This document shows, one piece after another, positions 11,410-23,867 of a stretch of DNA of 64,000 bases. The stretch lies in NCBI RefSeq assembly GCF_009905375.1, contig NC_133649.1, forward strand, positions 226,941,275 to 227,005,274, written 5' to 3'. The stretch's first letter is position 1. Each line of letters starts with the position of its first letter. The position numbers were made by a program, and so were the translations under genes. The notes below the pieces were generated by a model. That model made no database searches, had not been told where the DNA came from, and saw only the letters and a list, made by a program, of their open reading frames with translations. The DNA comes from Apium graveolens (Eukaryota; Streptophyta; Magnoliopsida; Apiales; Apiaceae).

Positions 11410-11748
11410 TTATAAATAGTCTCTTATTTGAGGTTACCTCTATTTATATGACAAGCATACTACTCCTCTCAGCCCTCTCTTGTTTCTTTGCAAAATGTGT
11501 GATTGTGCCTTTCTCTAAGACTATGTGAAAATACTATGTGAGAAAATTAAATTCTGAGTGATAGTCTCCTGTACTAGCAAAAGGAGAGATAGTTTTTGAG
11601 AAAAGAATTTTATAAGTTTTTTCTTTGCTTATAAACTTTCTTCTGTGAGAAAAATATTACTCTTCAAAGTAATATATTGTGTGAGAAGTGATGAGATCAC
11701 TTGAAAAGATAAGAGAGATTTAGGTGTTCCATTATTTTCTATTTTAGG
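11391..11748 (+). other. Intron-like interruption of the accessory ORF
   Basis: Coding character stops at about 11409 and resumes at about 11749. The gap is U-rich, has GTATG near its start (TTTGTATGATT) and ends CTATTTTAGGATC, a good 3' splice site. It could be a real intron removed from a spliced accessory mRNA, or a small insertion. No gene or known element is visible in it. Confidence 0.35.
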
Positions 11749-12532
11749 ATCTCATCAGAAACAAATAATTATTGCTAAGGATCCTCTTAAAGGCAAAGCA
11801 ATTCTACCAAGCTCTGCAAATTCTTCTGAGGGTCTGTCTTGCTCTGATTCTGATGAAGACAGTGATCCTAATGATCCTGACACAGCTCAGCTAAAGACTG
11901 CTATTGATGCATCTAAGAAGTCCAATGTTGGTTCTTCTTCACATTTCAATGCTGATCCCTCTTATTACAATGTTGATGCTAAGCATTTTTAAAAGGCTGA
12001 ATGGGATTTTGCATGGAAAGATTCACATACTTCTATCTCCTCGGCCGTTGGTATGCAACATGTTCAAAGGGCATATGATAGATTTCAAAACCATGATCTT
12101 AAATTACATCTCAAGGCTTCTACCATCTCTGTGAAAGGAATTCTCTCTAAGCTTGCTGCTATGAAGACATCTCATGCTACATTACAGAACAAGATTGATG
12201 CTTTTATGATCAATCCACTTACCTCAGCTGAACTCATAAGTTTAAAAATGGCTGTTAAACCTGTGGTTCAATCTCAACAAAGCATGGATACTCGATTCTC
12301 TTCCTTGGAAGATAAAGTGTCTTCGATGGCTGATAAACTGGATGTTATGTTTTCTCTTCTTTCAAATCCTGATGCCAAAAAGGGGGAGAAGATAGCTGTC
12401 ACAAAATATACACCTGACTCTATTCAGTTGAAAGATAAAGATACTGATGATGGTGATAAGAATTCAGATGCTAATGTTCAAATTGCTCCTGTTGCTCGAC
12501 AACCTCAACATTCTAGAAAATATAGTTCATAA
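11749..12532 (+). pseudogene. Copia-1 large accessory ORF, coiled-coil part
   Basis: Acidic start (SDSDEDSDPNDPDT), one TAA at about 11990, then a helical region (KGILSKLAAMKTSHATLQNK and TRFSSLEDKVSSMADKLDVM) that looks like a coiled coil, and another SNPDA motif copy at 12363. Ends at TAA 12530. No enzyme motif is seen. Coiled-coil segments are common in the extra ORF of SIRE-type elements. Confidence 0.5.
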
Positions 12533-13015
12533 CAAGGAAAGTCTACTGGTGCTCATGAAGTTAAGCACAAGACTAATGCTGATGCTCCTGAAACTGGTGA
12601 TGTTACAATCTCTAACATAGCAGATGCTAAAAGATTATTTTTTCATTACAGACACAAGGAAACAAGTGAAGAGATTGTTCTGTACTAGAAGGATAAGAGG
12701 ATTGAGCAAAAGAATGCCAGAAGTGCTCTTGGGTTGATAACTGAAGAATTTCCTGATCTAATAATTGAAGAAGCAGTTATGCAATAGAAGGAGTTATTGG
12801 CTCAAATTGAAGCTGAGGCAAATACCTCTAAAGGAAGAGGAAAAAGAGGTGGAAGAACTACAAGAGCTAGAGGAAGAAGAGGAAGAGGAAGAATTTCTAT
12901 TTCAAATCGAGGTTCCTCAATTGATTCTGCATTTCTGAATGTTCTATCCAAAGAAGGTTTTGTTCCTGTGCAAGGAAATGATGTAAAGAAGAAGCTGAGG
13001 ATATTGAGAAATTGA
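12533..13015 (+). pseudogene. Copia-1 large accessory ORF, RGG-like basic part
   Basis: Continues in a closely related frame through several stops (about 12686, 12785). It reaches a strikingly basic Gly/Arg run at 12830-12890 (KGRGKRGGRTTRARGRRGRG), the kind of tract that binds RNA. This suggests the accessory protein contacts nucleic acid; that is inference from composition only. Confidence 0.45.
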
Positions 13016-14245
13016 TTGTCCCCAGAAAGAAGAAATCAACCGTTGACATTGCTCAAGTTGATGTAACTAATGCAAATGTGTCTCTTGCAGCAGACACAAA
13101 TCCTGAGAAAAAGGCAGATCCTGATGTTGTGTATCTGAAAGCTGACTTTGATACTGATGAGAAGAAGATCAAAGTATTGGATGAATCAGTTCTTAATAAA
13201 ATAGTTGTTTCTCATAATTCAGAGGTTGATGAACAGGAAAGAACTGACAGAAGGAGAGCTGATCAAGCATGTAATGTCTATGTGCAAAGAATTCTAAATT
13301 CAAGGAGAGAGCTATGGCAGAAATCAAAAGGGAAGATTCATGATTTATCTACTAGGTATGCTCCTCTCAGCAAGAAGGATAAAAGATTGAAAGATATAGA
13401 TTCATTCAGATATCCTAGAGGATTCAAGCATATTGAATTTGAGTCAGTAGGACTTACGGATTCTATTTCAGAACAAGAGGATATTTATAAGTCCGTCAAG
13501 AAACCATCTTGGGTGGAACATAATGAAAAGCTAAAGCTTATCAAAACTCGTACTAGAGGAGGTATTGGTCATTCTGGAATGGAGACTCTGAGATCTAATT
13601 TACTTGACACAGATACTCTGACTGACAATCTTGGTGAGAAAATTACTCCTTCACATCTTGAGAAAGTTGAAGTTGTGAAGATTGTATATAGAAAGATAAA
13701 TGATAATGATGTCAGAGAAGATATTCTGTACTTCTTGAGAGATGGTAAAAGTAAAAATCTTTACATTGCAGCAATTCTTGATGAAGACTGTGGCAGAGTT
13801 GAAATATATTCACTATCTTCTTAGAGTTGAGGACAATATCACCAGAAACTGGTCTTCTATGATACTTAAGAGTATCAGAAGAAGAGTCATGAGCAAAGAA
13901 GACAAATATAATGGTGAGTATGTTCATATATACAGAACTTACACTGGTCAAGAAATGAAGATGGAAAAGGGAGTTGCGGTTCTGAAAGTTTTCCTCAACA
14001 ATCCTCAGCTATCTTTCAGTCCCGATCATGAAGATGTCAGCTTAAGCTTTATGTTAATTGGTGATCTTGAAATAACTAAAATTTCAATTTCTAAATTAAG
14101 ATCAACCATTTATCAACTTGGGAAAGATACTGAAGAGAAGAAAGAGTTGAAGAAAAAGCCTGTCAAAGTCCTTCAAGACAAAGTGGAAGAAAGGTTAAAC
14201 AAATTTCTGGAAACAACTGTCAGTTATCTTAGGATACTGAAATAA
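13012..14245 (+). pseudogene. Copia-1 large accessory ORF, C-terminal part
   Basis: Two frames (13012-13824 and 13742-14245) complete the accessory ORF. They encode hydrophilic sequence (VYVQRILNSRRELWQKSKGK, then LYIAAILDEDCGRVEIY) ending YLRILK at 14243-14245. One more motif-like copy (ACAAATCCTGAG) lies at 13095. No domain is recognised. The stop is followed within 90 bases by the polypurine tract, so nothing else is encoded before the LTR. Confidence 0.5.
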
Positions 14246-14322
14246 ACCTTATTCCTTGTACATTTTGTAAATTGGTTTTAGCATCATTGAGAATTGAATT
14301 TATGCTTCATTACATTAAGCAT

Positions 14323-14335
14323 AAAGTGGGGGAGA
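14323..14335 (+). promoter_or_regulatory. Copia-1 polypurine tract
   Basis: AAAGTGGGGGAGA immediately precedes TTGTTACG. A G-rich purine run followed by TGTT is the usual primer site for plus-strand DNA synthesis in SIRE-like copia elements and marks the LTR start. Confidence 0.85.
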
Positions 14336-14336
14336 T

Positions 14337-14881
14337 TGTTACGTTCCGATTCTCAATGATCAGGAGAAGCTCAGGATCCGGCTGTCTTGGATGTCATCAG
14401 GATTTGATGTGCCATCGGGATTTGATGCTCATCGGTATCTACAGAAACATCAGTATTTGAAAACAGTCTGTTGTGAAGATTAAGTCTGTTCCTTATTTTG
14501 AGGGATGGATAGTTGTTCGTTCTGAGTGATAGGACTTTATATATTCAGTTAGAGATATGTATCATTTTCTGTTAGTAATTGATAATGCATATCCTAGACT
14601 GATTTGTAGCAGCTGTGTATTATATAAACACAATTTAGGTCATCACATAGTGATTAACTCGAGCATTGTACGACCTAGCATCTCTCAAGAACATCAGTAT
14701 CTCTTGAGAGAGTTTGTAACAGTTTTTATCAGAAATATACAAAACTGTTATATTTCTATACTTGTTCGAAAAATTTATACAATTGTATCCGGTACCCCTT
14801 ACACAATTGTATCGGGAAATAATTATGTTTTTTTATTGTATGAATCTATTGTTTAGTTGATATCACCGGTATTAGACTGCA
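14337..14881 (+). mobile_element. Copia-1 3' LTR
   Basis: Starts TGTTACGTTCC right after the polypurine tract. A CATCAGGATTTGATG copy (14394-14408) is the reverse complement of the motif repeated in the coding region, with a second variant at about 14412. A TATATAAACA box at 14620-14629 fits the LTR promoter. The right border is uncertain: CA at 14880-14881 is taken as the end because ALMT sequence starts at 14883, but it could end as early as about 14825. No 5' LTR exists in the window for comparison. Confidence 0.7.
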
Positions 14882-14882
14882 T

Positions 14883-15283
14883 ATGATTTATCTTGTTAAT
14901 CTAGAAGATGCACATGAACTGATCGATAAATTAGGGTCTTTTAGATACACTTTTGCAGAAAAAAGAGAGATTATCAAATTGTTATCTAGTGGTAAAAAAG
15001 GCTCTTCTGAGCTTTATATTAACAATAATCTTGAACAAGAAGATAAGGCCTTTGTTAGTGAAAAAGTTGCAATCTTTTGGAACAATTTGAAGGATGTTGT
15101 TGTTAAAGGTTTTGAGATGGGTCGGACTGACCCGAGAAAGATTGTGTTTTCTTCTAAAATGGGCTTGGCTTTGGTGCTTATTTCTTTCTTGATTTTATGA
15201 AAAGAACCCATTAAAGAACTTATTTTTCACTTTGTTTGGGCTATTCTTACTGTTTTTGTTGTGTTTGAGTTCATTATTGGTAT
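14883..15283 (+). pseudogene. Aluminium-activated malate transporter (ALMT9-like), first exon
   Basis: ALMT proteins are anion channels of the plasma membrane or tonoplast that move malate. From ATG 14883 the frame reads KLGSFRYTFAEKRE, then DPRKIVFSSKMGLALVLIS (start of the first membrane helix), KEPIKEL and VWAILTVFVVFEFIIG, which match the N-terminus and first membrane segments of the ALMT4/9 group. An in-frame TGA at 15198 sits between the first two helices. The block stops at a GT donor after FEFIIG. The remaining exons are absent. It lies directly next to the Copia-1 LTR and upstream of an unrelated GH9 fragment, consistent with capture. Confidence 0.8.
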
Positions 15284-16054
15284 GTCTTGATACCCTTTTC
15301 TTGGTTTTTTGTGTTTTGATTGTGTTATGTATGTGTTGCTTGTTCGATCAGTATAGTTATTTGTTGATGTAAATTGACCGGAGAATTAGGGTTTGGATGA
15401 TTTTGTGTGTAATGATGGATTTTGTTATGTCCCTTTTGTTGTTTTACGGTATTGTATGTGGAATTATCTTGAGAACGAGTCATTGATGATTGGTTGCGAT
15501 CAGCATTGTTTATGATTGACTTGATCATTAATTTTTTGGTTATCAACTCACGGGAATCGTGAAGTGTTAGGACCTAGAAGGTGAAATTGACATGTATATC
15601 GAGTCTATGTTTCAGTACTTTTACTCACTCGAAAGTCCATTTTTTTACAAATACTATTTAAACTAGCGGGACTACTACTATATGTATTTTGTATTCCCTT
15701 CTTATTAACAGTTGTTGTTTAAGATTATAAATCCCAGAACTTGAATATTACATTTGGAAGATACAGTAGGTTTGGTTGTTCATAATTTGCACATTTGTTT
15801 CAATTTACCCTGTGAAGCCATTTTCTAATTTTGAATTCTGAATAATTATATAAATTACTTTTATTATTAAAAATATTGGCAGGGTGATTCTGGATTATCT
15901 GATGGATCTGCTGCTAATTTAATTCAAAAACACAAACTTGCACAGTACAAATATGTACTACTATTAAGCATTTGCACACTATGGTGTATTGATGTCAGTT
16001 TTATTTATCGTATTGTGTTTTTTGTGCTTAATTAATTGTTTGAATATTTTTAAG

Positions 16055-17215
<1,161 letters not shown>

Positions 17216-17523
17216 GGGTCAGCTACTTTAACATCTTTTTTCCCTAATTTATCTTTTAATCTACCAGCCAAATACATTTCTTGCTTGGTTTTATTATTAA
17301 GAATATTTTGTTGCTTCCTTGCTGTGCAGGATAATTGAATTTGCCAATTTTAATGCCTTCAAATGAGAAGCTCTTCCCACATATGTGTTACTTGAAGCAT
17401 TGGTGCTGGAAAGAAAGATAGAAGAGAAATTTGACAGCAAAAGAACAAGATTGCAAACTTAAAATTTGTTAGAACTCGGTGTGCCATTTCTAATTAAGCC
17501 ATACTTTTTTGTCATGTCGACAG

Positions 17524-17645
17524 TGGAAACAATAATTATTTAGCCACCACTGCTAGGGCTGATTCCCCTCCTTACGGGATTGATTATCCGACGGGACAAC
17601 CCATGGGTCGTTTCTCTAATGGCCTTGATATTCCTGACATAAGAG
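17524..17645 (+). pseudogene. GDSL esterase/lipase, single exon piece
   Basis: The frame after an AG border encodes [17 protein letters not shown] and then [12 protein letters not shown], the block-I-to-II segment that follows the GDSL motif in plant GDSL lipases. Only about 40 residues remain; the catalytic Ser exon and all downstream exons are absent. It sits about 300 bases after the last GH9 piece, in the same orientation, inside CACTA-2. Confidence 0.8.
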
Positions 17646-18406
17646 TGAATTGCTTTTTTATCTTGTTTTGCTGATGCACTTGGTTTCTCCGCCTCCCTGC
17701 AATACTGATTTTGTTTAAGTGTTTGTTTACAGGGGCTGTTAGGTCGTTGAAGTGGAGTTTTTTTTTGGAGATGGTGGACTGGTGTTTGTTTTTATATTGC
17801 TAGTGGGTTTTTTGGTTAAGTCTTTTAGGTTTGCCTTTCTTATTTTAAGTTAGGTTTAATTTTTGATGTAATTTATTTTTATTTTTTTCTCTTTGTGTTT
17901 CTTAGAGCATGTTATAAGAAAAATTTTGAGAAGCGACTCGTGTGAATTCTTTCTCTTTTATATATTTTATGAGGCTTAGACATCATTTACCCAAAAAAAA
18001 TATCAGAATGTTAAAAAAGAATGTTACAATAAGATATAAAAATGTTATCAAAAGATTGAATTGAGTGTTACAATAACAAATATGGTGTTACAAAAGAGTC
18101 TATTTCAACATATTTTTGGTATTACTAAAGGGTAAGGTGTGTTACAATAGAACTGTGATTACACCTTCAACTTGTTACCATAGAAATAAAAAATGTAACT
18201 ATAGGTACTCTATTGTAACACATTGAGAGATGTTATCAAAATTTCAAAAAGTGTAACCGTAGACACCTATTATAGCAGGGGCAAATCCAACACCCCCAAA
18301 TTTTCAAAGAAATGTAACCATAGCCCGTGTTTTTGCTTTAGGTAATACTTTTTGGCCATTTTAACACTTTTTTTTTGTGTTGCTACAGGTCAAATATGGT
18401 GTAGTG

Positions 18407-18989
18407 GTTAATCGTTTGAGGGATCATATCCGAGATCATATTACGTGGGTTTCCCTAAACCTTTCTTATTATTTTATATTCATTTAATGATCCTCGGTTA
18501 TAATCCTTGAATTGAAATCCTTTTAATCTTGTTACCTTATACTTAATTCTTTCGGTATCTGGTGAATTTTTGGAAAAACCAAAGTGTCCGAATTCGAATT
18601 CTGACGACCTTTACATACGCTCATTTATTTTATGAAATACTAATACGATCTCAGAATTTCCATAATAATACTCCTATATAGTGTGGTCTAATAAATTTCC
18701 TTAATCAGCAAAATCAGCAAAAATTACTATTCGGGTTTCAAAAATTTACAAAAATTGGGGTTATTACACAAATATATTAACAAACTTCAATTCTCCAAAT
18801 AAAATTGCGTATTTAAATTATTTGGTGAGATAAAATGTTGTTCAAACGTTCATAATTCAAGATATCACGTCAAAAGTGCCGGCAGAAAGAGGAAATATGG
18901 CAGAAGTATAATAAAAAATTGCCAGGAACAAAAGGACGAGAAAAAGGACGTAGAAGGAACCAGGGGAGGTAGCTCCAAATGACAGAACT
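18407..18989. other. No gene recognised
   Basis: AT-rich sequence after the CACTA-2 end. The frames through 18857-19054 on the minus strand look like chance openings opposite the transposon-protein remnant that follows. I see no repeat ends or RNA gene. Confidence 0.5.
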
Positions 18990-19905
18990 TGTAATCTGGA
19001 TATGGAGAGGTTGTTTGTTTCCAGAGGAGCCCTCATTGTCGGACTAAGGTTCAAACTCTACCCATTCATCATCAGATTGTTAGCCGAAATTAAGGTTCAC
19101 CCTTGTCAGCTTTTCCCAAATTCTTAGGAGTTGATAATCATTTTATGGTGAAATGCCATGAACTTGCGTCCCATTGAGCACTTCAATGTACATAAACATT
19201 TTCATGGTTAAGAATTCTCCTATGTCAATAGTCGGTTTAGTAGCTATCCATCGTAGGGCGGACGTTCCCCACATCTTCAACTCATATTCCCTCCCAAATT
19301 CCAATCATTAATGGAACAAGAAATTTATCGTACTTAGTAGAAGGGCGAAGATTGGGGTTAGTTCTTTAAGACATGTTTTAACTATGTCCAAGACGGCTCA
19401 CACTTCATCCATAACCTTGATTCTTCGGAGTTGTTGGACCGTGACTTGCTCATTAGAGACAATGGCCAATTACATTTTTGGGTCTCCATGAATGAGAGAA
19501 AGCTCGTTAAACCTAGCTTAATGGCCTTACATTTATAAATATTTACTCTGGAACCCATTTTTCTAACTTGAACAAGTTTGTTTTTATTCAAATACTTTTT
19601 TATTTTGTTTTAGCTGTTGATGCCTTCGATGAAGGTGCTAACAAGAAGAATATGCTCAATAAAAGAATGCTCCAAAATGATGAGCAAGCTAGCAACATCC
19701 CTGCCCCGAAACTCCAAGAGGTTCTAAGGGAAATCCCCAGGCCGGGGAATGGACCTTTTGAATCCAAGACTCGATTTTGGGAATTCCTCAACTTGCCTTG
19801 AACTAGTCTAAATGTTCTATTACTCCTTCGGACCTCATTTATGTGACCACAGGTGAGCGTCTCCAAGAGTCAAAGATGTTGGGAGCTCAAGCTTTATACG
19901 AGGTA
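18990..19905 (+). pseudogene. Decayed putative transposon protein (Transposase_28-like)
   Basis: One frame reads RLFVSRGALIVGLRFKLYP, then LLAEIKVHPCQLFPNS, a pattern resembling the N-terminus of the plant 'putative gypsy type transposon' family (PF04195), where a GLRFPLHPF...APNQL type segment is conserved. Further scraps in shifting frames follow (KFQSLMEQE, GEDWG, LLDRDLLIRDNGQLHFWVSM), then an open stretch at 19615-19800 (AFDEGANKKNMLNKRMLQ). Many stops and frame changes. Identification rests on pattern memory only. Confidence 0.4.
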
Positions 19906-21449
19906 AACATCCCTACTTTGGGTTTCATGTTTTTATTGGCTTCATTATATTACCCCATATCGAGCATCCCTGCACCTTATATGCTACTGCCCTACTCCTT
20001 GGTGCACACATGACCCCTAAAATATTTTGAACATTCCCTTTTATATCGTCTTGTCCAAAATGCTCCGAATTTCGAACGTCCAATCTTATCCCTTCATTTT
20101 AATAGTTCACAACTACTATCCTATTCTCTCATCACAATCATATATACTTGACATTTATCAGTATTATATTTATTATTTTATTTTTTTATCAATGTGCAAA
20201 AGTGAAAAAGAAAAGATAAGGAAATGTATTTCACTAATTAAAAATTTGTCATTCTAAAAGAAATGTTGATTTATTAAGTACTAAATTTTAAACTTTTCAT
20301 AAAATTGTTAATGTGTTATATTGTTGGAGGCACGTTTTTCCTATGTTAAAGGCATGCAATGCTATCCCGACTATATTATAAAAATATGTTCCAAATCGTA
20401 CTAACATTAATATAAAAATTTGAACAATAAAAATAAAAAGTAAGGAGATGATTTAGGGTTGTCCATGAATTAGTTTGGCTCGGCTTTTACTATAAATCGT
20501 TACTAAACTGTATTTGTCGTTTCGATTTCTACTTATAAACTGTAATAGAACCGTTCAAAACATTCTTTCAGCTCGAATAAAGGTGTTTTGATTTTAATTT
20601 TTATATTTTAAAATTTATATTTTAATGCAATGATGAAAAAACTTTGCAATCAAATTTATATAGCCCTTTCACTTTATTATCTAGACTAGATTGACAACCT
20701 ATTTTAAATAGCCCTTTAACTTTATTATCTATAAATCAATAAAACTAAATTAATGATGAAAGATAGCAACATCAAAGATGATAACAGTATCAAACACAAT
20801 AGCATTGTTAAAAGCAGTAATGAAGAAAATATAGGAGCATATAAACGTGAATATTAGCAAAGTAATATTCAGGAGATGGCAAGTCAACGAGCAACTTTTA
20901 CGGGGGCATCTGGAATAATGTATAGATTTTGAAATATTTTTGTCATTTTATTATTACGTGGATTTTAACGAGTTTTTGGAATGTAGCAGGGTCTTAATAA
21001 TTTCATTTAGTTTTTCACAAATCCATTAAAATCTCATTTTGAGAGATTTCAAAAGATTAAAAGTACGTTAGAAAATCCATCAAAAAATCACCAACTTACC
21101 AAATAAAAAAATATCCATGGACTTTTGAGTATCATCAATTTTCACGGATTCTTTAAAATATAATTTGAATACCACCATATTTACTTTTAAACTCTAAATT
21201 TGATTAGAATTGGATTTTAAAAGATTTTTTACCTCTATATTTCAAACTAAATACCTCTTCATTTCAAAAGTCCAAAAAATTTCTTTAAATCATGATTAAA
21301 TACAACCCTCTAAGTTTAAACTTGACTTCTTAAGCTAGATATGATAAATAATATATTATGTATATATATATATTTTATATAAGTATATATATATTAAAAT
21401 TTATCACATAACCCTTATCTCAGGCTCGGTATCCATACTTTGATTTAGA
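19906..21449. other. AT-rich intergenic DNA, no gene seen
   Basis: Long A/T-rich stretch with only short chance ORFs and a TA-rich microsatellite at about 21358-21393. It separates the transposon-protein remnant from the left end of CACTA-3. Confidence 0.6.
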
Positions 21450-21744
21450 CACTACGCCACATATTGCATTCTACAACCCCCGAAACCGTTACTAAAGACA
21501 AAAAAACCGTTGTTACAAATGTCAAAAATGTTATTGCAACGCTTTTTCAAGGTTGCAGTTTTAGCCGTTGAGAAAGAACCCTATTGCAACCCCGGCACAC
21601 CCTATTGCAACCCCTGCTTATCTGTTATAGAAACATTCTACTGCAACATCAGCCAGGGTTGCAATAAGACTTGACCAGCATTCCAACAGATTTTGGGCTA
21701 TCAGTAGAATATTGTGGGGCCATATGTGAGCCCCGCATGTGGGT

Positions 21745-21767
21745 CCCACCAGGGGCCCCCTGGTGGG
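21745..21767. repeat. GC-rich perfect palindrome in CACTA-3 subterminal zone
   Basis: CCCACCAGGGG and CCCCTGGTGGG pair perfectly over 11 bases around a single C. The flanks carry direct copies of GCCATATGTG. CACTA-1 has a similar GTGGGGCCC-rich patch at 1855-1955. Confidence 0.8.
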
Positions 21768-23330
21768 GCCATATGTGGGGCCAATATGTGGGTATTGATG
21801 CAACCCTTCTGCAAAGTCATTTTTAATGTTTTTTGTAAAATATTTAAACTGATTATTAGCAACACTACAAAAGACCTACTACAACGCTTTTAACAAAAAA
21901 AATTGAAAGGAACTATTTTAAATAGTCATTCCCATAAATAAGACCATAGTCTTACAACCAATACAATCAACATTGTCTGAAATACTAATCACCCTACTGG
22001 CATTCAGATATCCCAACTAAACACCACTACCATTCTACCTTCACCATCATAGCATCACCATACTACCATCCCCATACCACCATTATCTAATAACCATAAA
22101 ACAAAAGCGAAAGTCTTAACAAGTTTAAGTTACAAACTTCAAAATCTAAACATCGTAGTACTGAGAAAAATAAAGTATAATCATGGTGTTTACTAATGCT
22201 AAAAAGAAGAGATTGTAAAAGGCCAAGGACTCAAATTTAGATCTTCAGATCTCCACGATCCCCAATCTTCTGTAAATATCAGCCACATTCAATGAACAAC
22301 ATCATCCTAGCAAACCTAATTCACAATTTGAATAGGAAACAGTTAGATTGGTTTAGATATGTGTGCATTTTAAGATTTGAACAACCAAACAAAGATAAAT
22401 GGGAAAAATAAGTTCACTGTAAATGACATTGTTACATGCATTACACCGACGTCACAACTTACCTTGGTAAGAGGAGCTTCTTTCAAATACTTGTATAGAT
22501 GCGGGAGTTTATGTCAAAAGTGACGTTCAAATGATGAATATGCACTGCATTATACGCCTAAATATCAGATACAAATGCAAGTGTTACAGTTAAGGCCAAG
22601 AAGCATACGGATGTTATTACAAATACAAATATCAATATGTTGATGATGTAGCATTTGAATATATAACCGACCATATCTATTTGAAAAAGTATATTTGTCA
22701 GAAGAACAACACGAAGAAAATAAATTCTTACAACCCGTGAAATGTCATTTGACCCGTTTCCTTCACTAATTATTTAGGATTCAAAATTCAGGTTATAGGT
22801 TCCCCTATACGTCACTTAACAAAAACTTATGTCTTAAAGCATCCATGATCTGTCTTGTTTATCAAGAAGATTGCGGCTTCTATTTCTGTTAACAGATAAT
22901 GTAAATATGATTCAGAAACCAACTACTCCCATATTGCGAGTAATATTTAAGAAATTGAAATACTATTGATCTATTCAGGAAAAGCAAATCATTGTGTTTG
23001 ACATGTAAAGCGGTTCAAATTTTTTGTTTTTCTTGTTGAACTAAAATATATATTCAATTGTAACGGAAATAATTACTTTATAATAATACACTGAACATAC
23101 ATCTCTATTATATTAGTATTGTCCAATTTATAACCTATTCATAAACCCCTAATACCTTTCCATCCTTCTATAAAGTAACAGAGAAGAGAGCGCATAAAGC
23201 TTTAAACTTAATAGGTGTGGCTTACTCCTTGGCAATTGTTCTTGTCTCTTATCATAGTCATGGGTCTTTCTATAGCTAACCAAAGTAAATGACACTGTAC
23301 TCATTGGTATTCATATGAACCGTACTCAAA

Positions 23331-23456
23331 CATATAAATTTACCTGAATGTAAGGGTAATGCACAATTGAAGACATTAACATGAGATCAACCAGATCATA
23401 CTCTTAAAATGCAAATATATAAATTTACCTGAATGTAAGGATAAAGCACAGTTGAA
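23331..23456 (-). repeat. 84-bp tandem duplication overlapping the last CAND1 exon
   Basis: The stretch 23331-23372 repeats at 23414-23456 with few changes; both copies contain the exon end and its splice donor (CTGAATGTAAGG and the flanking TTTAC on the plus strand). The outer copy is therefore an orphan exon end with its own donor. Confidence 0.75.
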
Positions 23457-23867
23457 GAATGTGAAGCTAACACTAATATTATGAATAGAAAAGCCTCGAT
23501 TTTCAAATTTGAGGTAAAAGACTTATTCTGGTAAAGAAAATAGAACAATTAAGACAACATCAAGGCCAAGTTTTGAACATTTACACAAAAAGCTATACTT
23601 ACACACAAGGCCTTCACAATATTAGGAATGAGATATTCAATATGGTCAGCTACGCTGTCAGGTAAAACTATAGCAAGTTCTTTTGGAACTGAAAATGCAC
23701 CAAACTGTAAATAAACAAGGCATGTAAATATGGGGATATAATATTACAAAATTTGAACATTACACTTTTACCAGAGTACTACCTTTGCGTTGACAGATTT
23801 TTCTTGAAGCTGCATATTAACTGATTTAATGACATTGGGTACTTCTTGTATTAACAAGAATCTGGGA
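23429..23867 (-). pseudogene. CAND1: CAND1 (cullin-associated NEDD8-dissociated protein), three captured exons
   Basis: CAND1 is a HEAT-repeat protein that exchanges substrate receptors on cullin-RING ubiquitin ligases. On the minus strand, exon A (23867-23783) encodes LLIQEVPNVIKSVNMQLQEK, exon B (23704-23603) GAFSVPKELAIVLPDS and VADHIEYLIPNIVKAL, and exon C (23527-23429) TSNLKIEAF and LVLASHSS, consecutive segments of plant CAND1. Each exon has AG and GT borders in the right places (ctgcagTCCC, AAAGgtag, ttacagTTTG, TGTGTgtaagt, taccagAATA, TCAGgtaaa), and the frame is continuous across the junctions. Substitutions are frequent but I see no stop in these three exons. The rest of the roughly 1,200-residue protein is not visible. 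The fragment is cargo of CACTA-3. Confidence 0.85.

Larger units (their letters stand above)
3115..14881 (+). mobile_element. Copia-1: 5'-truncated SIRE-like Ty1/copia retrotransposon
   Basis: Domains run gag, protease, integrase, reverse transcriptase, RNase H, which is the Ty1/copia order. They are followed by about 6 kb of extra coding sequence, a polypurine tract and a 3' LTR. Extra ORFs after pol and a large size are typical of the SIRE (Maximus) lineage. The 5' LTR, primer-binding site and N-terminal gag are missing: homology starts abruptly at 3117 in the middle of gag, next to a gypsy LTR. All ORFs are broken by stops and frameshifts, so this copy is not autonomous. The short motif TCAAATCCTGATG recurs along its length. 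Confidence 0.85.

Noticed and set aside
18857..19054. Minus-strand frame with a hydrophobic, membrane-like stretch
   Set aside because: The plus strand here reads as a decayed transposon protein (RGALIVGLRFKLYP...), so the minus frame is a shadow.
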